From: Arthrobacter sp. cf158
GTDB taxonomy: Bacteria > Actinomycetota > Actinomycetes > Actinomycetales > Micrococcaceae
Length of the DNA: 64,000 nucleotides
NCBI RefSeq assembly: GCF_900106835.1
Contig: NZ_FNNR01000002.1
Span: 248,001-312,000, forward strand
Direction: 5' to 3'
This document shows positions 44,314-53,510 of the stretch, piece after piece. The notes under the pieces were generated by a model. The model was not told the origin of the DNA and made no database searches. It was given only the letters and a program-made list of their open reading frames with translations. Each line of letters opens with the position of its first letter. The stretch's first letter is position 1. A program made the translations under genes and the position numbers.

Positions 44314-45321
44314 ATGGTGGCCTCCTCTGATACCGACAACCTACCCCGAGGTGGGCGGGTCCGCCGCCTCGACCCAGATCACGATGCTTACGATCCAGTC
44401 AGGGCACGGCGTCGGGCTACGGACCAGAGACTTATCGGCAGGCTCGTGACCGAACTCCAAGGGGCTCTCGCGGAATTGCTGGCCTTGTTGATACCTGTGG
44501 AATGCGTCTGCTGCGAGGTTGAGGACACCGTGCTGTGCGGCGTCTGCGCACAAAATATGCGCCAACTATGCAAGCAACCTTTTCGCGCAGAGCAGGAGTC
44601 GCCCTCATTGGTTGACGTCAACGGCATCGCAACGCTCCAGGTCGTGGCGGCAGGTGCCTACAGGGATGAACTGGCACGATGCTTGTTGTCTTTTAAACGC
44701 TCCGGTCAGTGGCGCTTGGCGGATGTTCTTGCTCCGTGCCTCGCGAAAGCAGTGGAGAGCGCCATCGGTGGCCGCACCGGGTTTCTCCTGGTACCCATCC
44801 CGACGAATGGGCGGGCTTACCGCAAGCGTGGATTCAGCCCGGTCCATCTCCTGCTGCTGTGGGTGCGTCTGCGCAGGCTCCTGCCACACTGTGCCAGCAT
44901 TGACGCGCTTCAGAAGAAAAGGAGTTGGCCTATGGACCGCCTGCCGACAGCTGTATTCCACATGCTGACAGGACGGTTGGCTGATGTGCTGCCGGGCAGG
45001 GAAAGTTTGGTGCAGGGAAATGGCCAAAAGGGCCTGGGCCGGGGCGAACGTGCCAGACGGGTCCGAGGATCCATGCGGGTGCGGCGGCGACGCATCAAGG
45101 ACATCCGGGGGAGGGAATGCATCCTGATCGACGACGTTCTGACCACGGGAGCTACCCTCGCGGAGGCGGCGCGCGCTGTTAAAGCTGCTGGTGGTGTGGT
45201 GTGCGGCGCCGTTGTGCTTGCGGCCACGAGGCCACCAGCCTACGCCCCATTCGCAGCCGAAGACGACCCGCACGGCGTCATTAAGACTCAATCGAAAAAT
45301 AAGTGGCTAAAGGATGAATAA
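44314..45321 (+). CDS. ComF-family phosphoribosyltransferase-like protein
   Basis: A 335-residue ComF/GntX protein. An N-terminal zinc ribbon with two CxxC pairs (CVCCEVEDTVLCGVC) and the PRTase motif CILIDDVLTTGATLAEA are clear. ComF proteins support DNA uptake in competent species, but in most actinobacteria the role is unknown. It is longer than usual because of a 40-residue Arg/Asp-rich N-terminus and an insertion before the PRTase core. The start is uncertain; GTG 44248 would add 22 residues. It is 81 bp downstream of lpqB, as in mycobacteria. Confidence 0.88.
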   Translation: MVASSDTDNLPRGGRVRRLDPDHDAYDPVRARRRATDQRLIGRLVTELQGALAELLALLIPVECVCCEVEDTVLCGVCAQNMRQLCKQPFRAEQESPSLVDVNGIATLQVVAAGAYRDELARCLLSFKRSGQWRLADVLAPCLAKAVESAIGGRTGFLLVPIPTNGRAYRKRGFSPVHLLLLWVRLRRLLPHCASIDALQKKRSWPMDRLPTAVFHMLTGRLADVLPGRESLVQGNGQKGLGRGERARRVRGSMRVRRRRIKDIRGRECILIDDVLTTGATLAEAARAVKAAGGVVCGAVVLAATRPPAYAPFAAEDDPHGVIKTQSKNKWLKDE

Positions 45322-45464
45322 CGGGTGGCGATGAACTAACGTCGGTTGTGGGTACCAAGAACAGATGTACCTGTCGATAGCGGCTCGGAAAGGGGCTCGA
45401 CTGTCCGTCAGACAAGCCCCTAACAGCGTCGTTGTCGTGTCACCTGAGTTATTTGGAGGGCACC

Positions 45465-46193
45465 ATGGAGTTCATGATCAGCGGACGAAATCTCACAGTT
45501 TCTGACCGCTTTCGCGAATACGCCGGCGAGAAAATCTCGAAGATTGAATCGCTGGGGGATAAGGTCCAGCGAGTCGACGCCAAAGTTTCCAAGGAAACCA
45601 ACCCCCGGCAGATACCGGGGCAGCTCACCGTTGAAGTGACCGTCCTGGGCCGTGGCCCCGTGATCCGTGCCGAGGCCACAGCCGCTGATAAATTTGCTGC
45701 CTTCGATCTCGCGTACAACAAGCTCCTTGAAAGGCTTCGTCGTGCGAAAGACCGGAAAAAGGTCCACCACGGCCGCCACACTCCCAAAGCAGTCCGGGAA
45801 GCCACGGCCACCCTCGAGCCAGCCAGTGCAAGCGAGCCGCTCTACGTTGAGGCCAGCAACCACCAAGAGCCCGCGCCACAGGCCGACGAGCGTTCTCCAT
45901 ACGAAATCGAGAACGATATTCCGGCGGGCGATTCACCCGTCCTGATCCGCCGGAAGGTATTTCCCGCGGCGTCGCTTACACTCGATGATGCTGTGGACAG
46001 CATGGAACTTGTTGGGCACAACTTCTACCTGTTCCTGGACAAGGAAACCAACGCACCATCGGTCGTTTACCGGCGAAGTGGTTGGACGTACGGTGTGATT
46101 ACCCTTGATTCCACCTGCGAACCCGGCGAGGAAGCCGTCGAAGAGAAGATCCACGCCTACCGCTCGGATGACCAGGCTTCCACGGCCAAATAA
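45465..46193 (+). CDS. hpf: Ribosome hibernation-promoting factor, long form
   Basis: A 242-residue long-form HPF/RaiA protein. The N-terminal S30AE domain (residues 1-105, MEFMISGRNLTVSDRFREYA) binds the 30S decoding region. A Pro/Glu-rich linker leads to the C-terminal dimerisation domain (SPVLIRRKVFPAASLTLDDA, VVYRRSGWTYGVI), which joins two 70S ribosomes into 100S dimers. ATG 45465 has TGGAGGG upstream. A 143-bp leader with a modest hairpin near 45395-45420 precedes it. The position between comF and secA matches mycobacteria. Confidence 0.95.
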   Translation: MEFMISGRNLTVSDRFREYAGEKISKIESLGDKVQRVDAKVSKETNPRQIPGQLTVEVTVLGRGPVIRAEATAADKFAAFDLAYNKLLERLRRAKDRKKVHHGRHTPKAVREATATLEPASASEPLYVEASNHQEPAPQADERSPYEIENDIPAGDSPVLIRRKVFPAASLTLDDAVDSMELVGHNFYLFLDKETNAPSVVYRRSGWTYGVITLDSTCEPGEEAVEEKIHAYRSDDQASTAK

Positions 46194-46222
46194 GGCCTCA
46201 ACTCCTGCATGAAGGGACTTCA

Positions 46223-47512
46223 ATGACCGCTTCGCTGAGCCTGTCACAGGCACGGCGGATCGCATTGGCAGCTCAAGGATTGGCAAAGGTACGGCCCGCC
46301 GGCCCCGTGACACCACGGGCGGTGGGCCGTACCTTTGCCCAACTCCAGCTCGTCCAGATCGACTCCGTGAATGTCGTGGCGCGAAGCCATTACCTTCCGT
46401 TCTTTTCCCGCCTCGGCAACTATGATCCCCTCATTCTCCAAGCGATGGCAGGCCGTAAGCCACGCAGGATGATGGAGTATTGGGCCCATGAGGCCAGCTT
46501 CATTCGTCCCGAGCACTTCCACGACCTGCTCCTGTGGCAAAAAAGGGCATGGGTTGGAGCGCATAACCTCGATCCGCTTGTTCGGGGGGACATGGAAGAC
46601 CGGATACTGGCGGCCCTCAGCGCGGGGCGCCCCATGACCGCGTCGGAGCTTACTGCCAGGCTCGGCCACGACGAGGAAGCTGAGCGCGACAATTGGGGCT
46701 GGAACTGGAATATCGTCAAGCGCGTGCTGGAACACCTGTTCGAACAGGGCCGTATTTCGGCCGCATCGCGTACACCGCAATTTGAACGTCAGTACACCCT
46801 GACATCCAGGGTCCTTCCCGAGATGACGTTGTCCACACTGGATGCCGAGGCGTCGCTTGATCGACTCATGGACGCAGCGGCCCAAGCCCACGGCATTGGG
46901 ACAGTGCGGTGCTTCTCTGACTACTTCCGGACACCGCTGAAAGCCGGCGCGGATTCGGTCCAGCGCCTTATCCGGGCAGGCCGCCTCGAACCAGTCACGG
47001 TCCGCGGGTGGGACCGTGCCACGTACAGACATGTCGGGGCCAAGTTGCCACGGAGGGCCGAGGGGCGCGCCTTGCTGAGTCCTTTTGACTCCCTGGTCTT
47101 CGAAAGGCGCCGCCTTGAAGGGCTGTTTGGGTTCCACTACCGGATCGAGATTTATACCCCAGCCGCCAAGAGGCAATTCGGCTATTACGTCCTCCCGTTC
47201 TTGCTGAGGGAGGCCATTGTGGCCAGGGTGGACCTGAAAGCCGATCGGGCGGCTGGTCAGCTTCTGGTGCGTTCTGCCTATGGTGAGGTGGGTGCTCCGC
47301 CTGATACCGCCGTCGAGCTTGCAGCAGAACTTGACCTTATGGCCAATTGGCTGGGCTTGCAGGAAGTCGTGGTGTGGCCCGTGGGGGACCTTGCCGCCGA
47401 TCTATCGCTGGAGGTGAACTGCCGTGCTGACGGTCTTGGACAACAAGGTCGGCCGGCTAGTCCGCTCAGAGGTGAACCCGACAACGTGGCATTGGTCTCT
47501 CCCGTAGACTGA
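46223..47512 (+). CDS. YcaQ/AlkZ-like winged-helix DNA glycosylase
   Basis: A 429-residue HTH_42/YcaQ-type protein. The LVQIDSVNVVARSHYLPFFS segment (residues about 43-63) contains the QxD motif (QID) used for catalysis by AlkZ and YcaQ, which unhook DNA interstrand crosslinks and remove bulky alkylated bases. Three winged-helix units follow, with YWAHEASFIRP and LSPFDSLVFERRR typical of the family. It lies between hpf and secA, a place where mycobacteria have no such gene. A 56-nt hairpin lies in codons 21-39. Confidence 0.88.
   Translation: MTASLSLSQARRIALAAQGLAKVRPAGPVTPRAVGRTFAQLQLVQIDSVNVVARSHYLPFFSRLGNYDPLILQAMAGRKPRRMMEYWAHEASFIRPEHFHDLLLWQKRAWVGAHNLDPLVRGDMEDRILAALSAGRPMTASELTARLGHDEEAERDNWGWNWNIVKRVLEHLFEQGRISAASRTPQFERQYTLTSRVLPEMTLSTLDAEASLDRLMDAAAQAHGIGTVRCFSDYFRTPLKAGADSVQRLIRAGRLEPVTVRGWDRATYRHVGAKLPRRAEGRALLSPFDSLVFERRRLEGLFGFHYRIEIYTPAAKRQFGYYVLPFLLREAIVARVDLKADRAAGQLLVRSAYGEVGAPPDTAVELAAELDLMANWLGLQEVVVWPVGDLAADLSLEVNCRADGLGQQGRPASPLRGEPDNVALVSPVD
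46283..46338 (+). repeat. Long inverted repeat inside the ycaQ-like coding region
   Basis: A perfect 15-bp arm (gcaaaggtacggccc, 46283-46297) pairs with 46324-46338. Inside, gccg/cggt and cccgtg/cacggg continue the helix to an ACAC tetraloop with a 2-nt bulge. In total about 25 bp begin 60 nt after the start codon. Confidence 0.92.
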
Positions 47513-47554
47513 AACAGCCAGAATTCGGCAGCATGAGACTGGGAGCAATTTCAC

Positions 47555-50296
47555 GTGGCATCACTAATCGAAAAACTTCTCCGCACGGGTGACAAAAAGA
47601 CACTCAAGCAACTGCGGAACTATGCCGATTCCATCAATGCCCTGGAAGACTCCTTCAAGTCATTCACAGATGCCGAACTTCGTGAGGAAACGGATCACCT
47701 TAGGTCCAGGCATCAGGACGGCGAGACGCTGGATGCCCTCCTTCCTGAAGCCTTTGCCGCTGTTCGCGAGGCTTCTGCGCGTACTTTGGGCATGCGTCAC
47801 TTCGATGTCCAGTTGATGGGCGGCGCCGCATTGCACCTTGGCAACATCGCAGAAATGAAAACCGGTGAAGGCAAGACCCTGGTGGCTACCGCGCCTGCGT
47901 ATCTGAACGCGCTCACCGGTAAGGGCGTCCACGTGGTGACTGTGAACGACTACCTCGCTGAATACCAGTCCGAACTCATGGGTCGTGTCTACCGATTCCT
48001 GGGCCTGACCAGCGGTTGCATCCTTTCCAACCAGGATCCTGCGGTGCGCAGGCAGCAGTACGCGGCGGACATTACCTATGGCACCAACAACGAATTCGGC
48101 TTCGACTACTTGCGCGACAACATGGCCTGGGACTCCAGCGAACTTGTGCAGCGCGGCCACAATTTCGCGATCGTTGACGAGGTCGACTCCATCCTGATCG
48201 ATGAAGCCCGTACCCCCCTTATTATTTCCGGCCCGGCACAGGGCGACACCAACCGCTGGTACAGCGAATTCGCCAAGGTCGTCCTCCGTCTGCAGCCTGA
48301 AGTCGACTATGAAGTCGACGAGAAGAAGCGGACCGTGGGCGTGCTTGAGGCTGGAATCGAAAAGGTAGAGGACTACCTCGGTATCCAGAACCTCTACGAG
48401 TCTGCCAATACGCCGCTGATTGGTTTCCTTAACAACGCCATCAAGGCCAAGGAGCTCTTCAAACGGGACAAGGACTACGTCATCCTCGACGGCGAGGTGC
48501 TGATCGTTGACGAGCACACCGGCCGCATTTTGGCCGGACGACGCTACAACGAAGGGATGCACCAGGCCATAGAGGCTAAAGAAAACGTTGAGATCAAGGC
48601 AGAGAACCAGACTCTCGCCACGGTCACCCTGCAGAACTACTTCCGCATGTATTCAAAGCTTGCCGGTATGACCGGTACGGCCGAGACTGAAGCCGCGGAG
48701 TTTATGAGCACCTACAAGCTCGGTGTCGTTCCCATCCCCACGAACCGCGACATGCAGCGCATTGACCAGCCTGACCTCGTCTACAAGAACGAAGTGGTCA
48801 AGTTTGATGCTGTGGTTCAGGACATCGCTGAGCGGCACGAGAGTGGCCAGCCTGTACTGGTAGGTACCACGAGTGTTGAGAAGAGCGAGTACCTCTCCAA
48901 ACTCCTTGCCAAGGAAGGTATCCGGCATGAGGTACTGAACGCCAAGAACCACGCCCGGGAAGCGTCCATCGTGGCGCAGGCAGGGCGAAAAGGTGCCGTC
49001 ACGGTGGCAACTAATATGGCAGGCCGTGGAACCGACATCATGCTGGGCGGCAACGCTGAATTCACAGCCATTGCTGAACTTGCCAAGAGTGGGCTCGATC
49101 CTGAAGAAAATTCCGAAGAGTACGAGGCCGCATGGCCCGACGCTCTTTCGGCTGCCAAGCAGGCAGTCAAGGACGAGCATGAAGAGGTCCTCGATCTTGG
49201 TGGGCTCTACGTTCTCGGAACCGAGCGCCATGAATCCCGACGCATCGACAACCAGCTGCGAGGCCGTTCAGGACGTCAGGGTGACCCCGGGGAATCCCGT
49301 TTCTACCTTTCCTTGACTGACGATCTCATGAGGCTGTTCAACTCAGGCGCGGCGGAGCGGCTCATGAACAGCTCTGTGCCGGATGACGTTGCGCTCGAAT
49401 CCAAGCTCGTCTCGCGTGCCATCGCATCGGCTCAGGGGCAGGTCGAAGGCCGCAACGCCGAACAGCGCAAGAACGTCCTCAAGTACGACGACGTCCTCAA
49501 TCGCCAGCGTGAAGCCATCTACGGTGACCGTCGCCGGATTCTCGAAGGCGATGACCTCCATGAGAAGGTTCAGTTCTTCCTGGAAGACACCATCAACGCC
49601 CTCATTGACGCCGCTACGGCCGAAGGCACAGGCGATGACTGGGATTTCAACCAGCTGTGGGCCAATCTGAAAACGCTGTACCCGGCCACTGTTACCGCTG
49701 AGGAAATCATTGAAGAAGCCGGTGGCAAGTCGCAAGTGACCGCAGACTTCCTGAGGGATGAAATTCTCTCGGACGCGCGCCTCGTGTACCAGGCCCGCGA
49801 AGAGGCTATTGGCTCCGAGAGTATGCGTGAGCTTGAGCGCAGGGTTGTGCTTTCTGTTCTCGGACGGAAGTGGCAGGAACATCTCTACGAGATGGACTAC
49901 CTGAAAGAGGGCATTGGACTCCGGGCCATGGCCCAGCGTGATCCTCTGGTGGAGTACCAGCGCGAGGGCTTTGTCATGTTCCAGAGCATGATGGAGGCCA
50001 TCCGCGAGGAGAGCATCGGATTCCTGTACAACCTCGAGGTGGAGGTAACGCCGGCCGAGGACGTTGTAGTGGCCGACGACTCTGCAGCGGGAGTACACAC
50101 TGAGCATCATGATCCCCAAATCCGGGCAGCTGGACTGCAGGCACCGGAGAAACCGGCACAGTTGCAGTACACAGCTCCGGGTGAGGACGGTGCCACGCAG
50201 ACGCGCATTGAGGGCCGCTCTTCCGGCCGATCAGGCAACCCTGCGAAGGCAGCAAGCCAAGAGCCTCGCAAGCAGGCAAAAAAGAAGCGCCGCTGA
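47555..50296 (+). CDS. secA: Preprotein translocase ATPase SecA
   Basis: A 913-residue DEAD-type motor. Walker A GEGKT is at residues 104-108 and Walker [17 protein letters not shown] at about 208-223. The preprotein-crosslinking, helical wing and scaffold domains are complete, with the second ATPase motif [20 protein letters not shown]. It drives Sec-dependent export through SecYEG. The usual C-terminal zinc motif (CxCxSGxxxxxCH) is absent; the protein ends in a basic tail KQAKKKRR, as in other actinobacterial SecA1. The GTG start is set by GGGAG. A terminator follows. Confidence 0.97.
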   Translation: MASLIEKLLRTGDKKTLKQLRNYADSINALEDSFKSFTDAELREETDHLRSRHQDGETLDALLPEAFAAVREASARTLGMRHFDVQLMGGAALHLGNIAEMKTGEGKTLVATAPAYLNALTGKGVHVVTVNDYLAEYQSELMGRVYRFLGLTSGCILSNQDPAVRRQQYAADITYGTNNEFGFDYLRDNMAWDSSELVQRGHNFAIVDEVDSILIDEARTPLIISGPAQGDTNRWYSEFAKVVLRLQPEVDYEVDEKKRTVGVLEAGIEKVEDYLGIQNLYESANTPLIGFLNNAIKAKELFKRDKDYVILDGEVLIVDEHTGRILAGRRYNEGMHQAIEAKENVEIKAENQTLATVTLQNYFRMYSKLAGMTGTAETEAAEFMSTYKLGVVPIPTNRDMQRIDQPDLVYKNEVVKFDAVVQDIAERHESGQPVLVGTTSVEKSEYLSKLLAKEGIRHEVLNAKNHAREASIVAQAGRKGAVTVATNMAGRGTDIMLGGNAEFTAIAELAKSGLDPEENSEEYEAAWPDALSAAKQAVKDEHEEVLDLGGLYVLGTERHESRRIDNQLRGRSGRQGDPGESRFYLSLTDDLMRLFNSGAAERLMNSSVPDDVALESKLVSRAIASAQGQVEGRNAEQRKNVLKYDDVLNRQREAIYGDRRRILEGDDLHEKVQFFLEDTINALIDAATAEGTGDDWDFNQLWANLKTLYPATVTAEEIIEEAGGKSQVTADFLRDEILSDARLVYQAREEAIGSESMRELERRVVLSVLGRKWQEHLYEMDYLKEGIGLRAMAQRDPLVEYQREGFVMFQSMMEAIREESIGFLYNLEVEVTPAEDVVVADDSAAGVHTEHHDPQIRAAGLQAPEKPAQLQYTAPGEDGATQTRIEGRSSGRSGNPAKAASQEPRKQAKKKRR

Positions 50297-50324
50297 GCCG
50301 TTACCAAACGGATAGTTAAGTAGA

Positions 50325-50363
50325 GGGTGAGCCTGGACAAGTCGTCCGGGCTCACCCTTTTTT
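50325..50363 (+). terminator. Intrinsic terminator after secA
   Basis: A 14-bp stem with one G-T pair (gggtgagcctggac with gtccgggctcaccc) is followed by a run of T. Confidence 0.92.
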
Positions 50364-50397
50364 CTTTTCTCGACGAAGCGGGATAGATGCGGAAGTA

Positions 50398-50820
50398 CTA
50401 GCCAATTTCGAGCGCTGTCACTTGCCATACTCCATCGAATCGCTCCAGACGCATGGCTACTGCACGGTACCGTTGTTCTTCGGCCACTACGATGCTGGCT
50501 TCGCAAATTGTTTCGGATATCGAGCAGGCCCGTACGGAGCGGACCATAGGGCTCCGATGCGGCTGCGAATTTCCCCGGAGCCTGGCTGCATGCTTACGAG
50601 TGAGAACGGCTCGGTGTTGAAGAGACAAGTAGCACTCTGGATCCAGTGAGCGGGAAAGTTGGCTTACTGGGCGCGTTCCTGCAAGCACCTCCAAGGCCGC
50701 CTGGGCAATACTCCGCGCCACTAGCCTTACGTCGATATCCGCACGGGTTGAACCGTGAGTGGCGGCTATGCGTTTGTCGTTTTGGCGTCCTGCGGGTCGG
50801 CTTGCAGTTGCAACGATCAT
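50398..50820 (-). CDS. Rv3235-like small protein
   Basis: A 140-residue protein of the actinobacterial Rv3235 type, recognised by DVRLVARSIAQAALEVLAGT, QLSRSLDPECYLSLQHRAVL and the C-terminal RLERFDGVWQVTALEIG. No known domain or function. ATG 50820 is preferred, with AGAGG seven bases upstream; in-frame starts at 50826 and 50841 exist. As in mycobacteria it lies just after secA, but here on the opposite strand. Confidence 0.8.
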   Translation of the reverse strand: MIVATASRPAGRQNDKRIAATHGSTRADIDVRLVARSIAQAALEVLAGTRPVSQLSRSLDPECYLSLQHRAVLTRKHAARLRGNSQPHRSPMVRSVRACSISETICEASIVVAEEQRYRAVAMRLERFDGVWQVTALEIG

Positions 50821-50919
50821 GGTCATACCTCTGGCATTCACTACATGAGCTGAGCGCGGGGGAAGACGCTGAACTCGGGTGGTTTCTGCTGGGATGACGT
50901 TGGACTTGTTGGTGATGCG

Positions 50920-50949
50920 TGGACGCCGCCCCTGAGTGGGTGGCGTCCA
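50920..50949 (-). terminator. Possible terminator of the LysM gene
   Basis: A 12-bp stem (tggacgccgccc with gggtggcgtcca, one G-T) lies 36 bp after the LysM stop on the minus strand. There is no clear T-run. Confidence 0.5.
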
Positions 50950-50984
50950 GCGAAATAGCTAGTGCTTTCTACGAACCGGGCATA

Positions 50985-51758
50985 TTAGCCGGGGAGGGGA
51001 GGCCTCAGGAGTTGACCTGGTAGCAAAACAGTTGGGTCAGCTCCAATGGTGGCCCGGTTAGCGATGTACCACTTTGGCCAAGCCATGGCTATGTCCAAAT
51101 CGGTGGCGAGAGGGCCCAGCCTGGATGAGGCAATTGACCACAGAGAATCGCCGGCATTGACCACTACACTTTCCTCGGATGGCGTGCGGGTTTCCCGAAG
51201 AAACTGGCGGCTTAGCAAGCCCGCATCAACGATCGGGGGACCAGGCCGCCATGCTGGATCTGCTGGCTCCCTCCCATTTGTCGTGGTTTCGGGTGGCAAT
51301 GAAGTCTGCATGGCTCCGGCAAGGGACATCGGCGTCCCCGACTTGGCGACCGCTGGATCCGTGCTTGCGGTGGTGGACTTCCACGAAGGGTCCGGTGGGG
51401 CCGTTGATGCCTGTGCAGCGCCTAAGCCCAGAAGGTTCAGGCTCATGAGTGCTACAGCCAGCCGGAGCATGAAGGCCGGGCTGAATTTGGAGAGCGGGTG
51501 CGCGCCTGCCCGCGGCCTGCGCCGTTGCAAATACGACGCCAAGAGGGCGATCGTTAATGACAACACCCACCAAGCTACTATCGCAGTTCCCGAGGCGCCG
51601 GCGACAATGCCGAGAAGGTGCTCGAACGAGGAGCTCTGCCGATGACTCACAGCGGCCTGCCACTGCTTCATCAGGACGTTCCCCTCGAAGACCAGGAACA
51701 ATCCGAGCCCAAGAATCGATGCTGCGAGGGCAACGTCTCCACGCAAGGTTCGTGCCAT
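50985..51758 (-). CDS. LysM-domain membrane protein
   Basis: A 257-residue protein. Three N-terminal hydrophobic helices (about residues 8-28, 50-78 and 100-120) precede a Pro/Thr-rich segment. The C-terminal LysM motif (VVNAGDSLWSIASSRLGPLA...NRATIGADPTVLLPGQLL) binds peptidoglycan glycan strands. ATG 51758 is preferred because GGGGG precedes it; ATG 51788 would add ten residues. It lies between the Rv3235-like gene and a divergent Sm-like gene, and is typical of a conserved actinobacterial envelope cluster. Confidence 0.85.
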   Translation of the reverse strand: MARTLRGDVALAASILGLGLFLVFEGNVLMKQWQAAVSHRQSSSFEHLLGIVAGASGTAIVAWWVLSLTIALLASYLQRRRPRAGAHPLSKFSPAFMLRLAVALMSLNLLGLGAAQASTAPPDPSWKSTTASTDPAVAKSGTPMSLAGAMQTSLPPETTTNGREPADPAWRPGPPIVDAGLLSRQFLRETRTPSEESVVVNAGDSLWSIASSRLGPLATDLDIAMAWPKWYIANRATIGADPTVLLPGQLLRPPLPG

Positions 51759-51894
51759 TCGGTGCCCCCAAGACTCGTTTGATGTCATTTGATGCTGTTT
51801 GCTTTATTTGCCCTATTTTGAACACACTTGGGAAAGAATGTCCAGTCGAAGGACAAATGTATTGCTGAGTTCGCGCTACCCCCATACTGCAGCC

Positions 51895-51900
51895 TAGTCT
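51895..51900 (+). promoter_or_regulatory. -10 element for a leaderless Sm-like protein mRNA
   Basis: TAGTCT is followed by exactly six bases and ATG 51907; no Shine-Dalgarno is present. Confidence 0.55.
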
Positions 51901-51906
51901 GACGAC

Positions 51907-52494
51907 ATGAGATGGGACTCTCTCTTTAGCGACTTGGAGACACAATTTCTGGCCGAGCGTGCCTTGGATCGAGAAGCCGAGATAACAGAGCGTGCCCGGG
52001 TTGAGCTGGCAGGCATAGAGTTGGGCGATCGACTTCGGGGCGCGGCGGGGACACAAATCAAAGTCGAGCTCGTTGACGGCAGCGCCATAAAGGGAGTGCT
52101 CAGCCACGTCGGCAGTGAGTGGCTGGTGTTGACCGAAGGAATCCGGCAGTGGCTGGTTCCTTGCCCGGCCGTGCTCAGGTATCAAGGTCTGGGAAGGCTG
52201 GCCATGCCCGCGCCCTCGCGAATGCGGCTCGCGTTGGGAATGGCTGCTGCGATGAGAGCTCTGGCCAGGGATCGCACTGAACTGGTGGTTCACCTGGCTG
52301 CAAAAACTGAAAATGGCTCTAAATTACAGGGAGTCATAGACCGGGTTGGCCGTGATCATTTTGATCTCGCGGTAGTGCCCCACGGGGAAGTCAGGCGAGC
52401 CGGTAACGTTGCAGCCGTCATGACCATTCCATTTGGTTCGCTGGCTGCCCTATCCTCGGCGGCTGGCAATGACTTTCAGGGTGGGAGCTACTAG
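51907..52494 (+). CDS. Conserved protein with two Sm-like beta repeats
   Basis: A 195-residue protein of unassigned family. After a helical N-terminus (residues 1-40), residues about 50-92 (QIKVELVDGSAIKGVLSHVG then EWLVL) look like an LSm/Sm-type beta sheet. Residues 125-180 (ELVVHLAAK...GVIDRVGRDHFDLAVV) repeat the same pattern. A helix of small residues (about 100-122) joins them. No known motif for RNA binding is certain. It appears leaderless and its stop overlaps the convergent HTH gene by four bases. Confidence 0.75.
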   Translation: MRWDSLFSDLETQFLAERALDREAEITERARVELAGIELGDRLRGAAGTQIKVELVDGSAIKGVLSHVGSEWLVLTEGIRQWLVPCPAVLRYQGLGRLAMPAPSRMRLALGMAAAMRALARDRTELVVHLAAKTENGSKLQGVIDRVGRDHFDLAVVPHGEVRRAGNVAAVMTIPFGSLAALSSAAGNDFQGGSY

Positions 52495-52712
52495 GACTGT
52501 CCTGTTTTGGCCTTAGCCTCTTCGATCATGCGGCTGGCTTCTGCGTAGCGGTCCTGGATGTATTGTTCGAGCATTTTTTCTTCAATCCGCCACTGCCCCC
52601 GGCCTCCAACCTGTATGGCTTTCAAATCGCCGCTTCGAACCAGTGCGTATGCCTGGGGTGAATTGATCTGGAGCTGTTCGGCGACGTCCGCAAGGGTCAG
52701 GAATCGGGGCAT
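52491..52712 (-). CDS. BldC/excisionase-type MerR-like HTH protein
   Basis: A 73-residue single-domain DNA-binding protein. FLTLADVAEQLQINSPQAYA forms the helix-turn-helix and GRGQWRIEEKMLEQYIQDRY is the wing and dimer helix of the excisionase (HTH_17) family, resembling BldC of Streptomyces, which binds DNA head-to-tail to control development. A short Glu/Ala/Lys helix ends the protein. It is convergent with the Sm-like gene and divergent from the SAF-domain gene, so it could regulate the latter. Confidence 0.88.
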   Translation of the reverse strand: MPRFLTLADVAEQLQINSPQAYALVRSGDLKAIQVGGRGQWRIEEKMLEQYIQDRYAEASRMIEEAKAKTGQS

Positions 52713-52865
52713 GGATCCATTTTGCCACCGTTGCCGCTATTTGAGGCACTTATCCACAGTTTCATCCCATTTGGGGTCGATCGCTTTGGCAGCAAAGAAC
52801 CCGGCGGTCAGAATGGGAAGGCTGGTCTTTGGGCCATGCCTGAATTCGAAATGGGGAACAGAAGT

Positions 52866-53510
52866 ATGGGGCCAACGGCAACTGTAGCGGCGTCAAGGTT
52901 AAAGAAGCCGTCATGGAAGGACCCTCGGCTTCTTGTTGGAGTTCTGCTGGTGCTCGCGTCCATAGCCGGCGTGATTGGGTTGGTGGGTGCCGCAGACAAG
53001 ACGAAGCAGGTTTACATCGCGAAGGAAGACATTGGGGTTGGGCAGGAGGTCACAGCGGGTGATTTGTCAATCGCCAACGTCCGCCTGGATGACCTCGAGT
53101 CCGGTTACCTCACCGTTGAAGGAGGCCTCTCTGAAGGCAAAGTGGCCTTACAACGAGTGGCGAAGAACCAGCTCGTGCCGCAGGAGAGCCTGGGGGAGCC
53201 CGATGCTCTGAACCGAAAACCCGTTGCCATTTCCATGGAGGAAGAACTGCCTGAGCAGGCAGTCGCCGGCGCCAGGGTGGACGTCTGGGTCGCAAATCCT
53301 GGGGCGAGCAGTGCGTATGAAGCGCCGCAGTTGCTGCTTCCGGGTGCCGAAATTGCACAGGTGACATCCGGCTCCACAACTTTGGGGGCCTCAAAGACGA
53401 CTGTGGTTCTCGTGCTGGTGACCAATGATCAGATGCCCAAATTGCTCGGGGCGCTTGCGAACAAGGCCAAAATCTCCGTTGTTTGGAACCCTTCAGGTTC
53501 ACGTCAATGA
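52866..53510 (+). CDS. SAF-domain protein (CpaB/RcpC-like)
   Basis: A 214-residue protein. One N-terminal membrane helix (residues about 20-42, LLVGVLLVLASIAGVIGLVG) is followed by a SAF domain (IAKEDIGVGQEVTAGDLSIA, near residues 50-115) and a beta-rich C-terminal domain (VAGARVDVWVANP). It resembles the Flp/Tad pilus protein CpaB/RcpC, but no pilin, secretin or TadA lies in the window. ATG 52866 is preferred with GGGGA upstream; 52836 is possible. Its stop overlaps the next start (ATGA). Confidence 0.82.
   Translation: MGPTATVAASRLKKPSWKDPRLLVGVLLVLASIAGVIGLVGAADKTKQVYIAKEDIGVGQEVTAGDLSIANVRLDDLESGYLTVEGGLSEGKVALQRVAKNQLVPQESLGEPDALNRKPVAISMEEELPEQAVAGARVDVWVANPGASSAYEAPQLLLPGAEIAQVTSGSTTLGASKTTVVLVLVTNDQMPKLLGALANKAKISVVWNPSGSRQ

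Noticed and set aside
45394-45422. Hairpin in the hpf leader considered as a riboswitch or terminator
   Set aside because: The outer helix is only six pairs with an internal loop and no T-run, and no known riboswitch pattern is visible.
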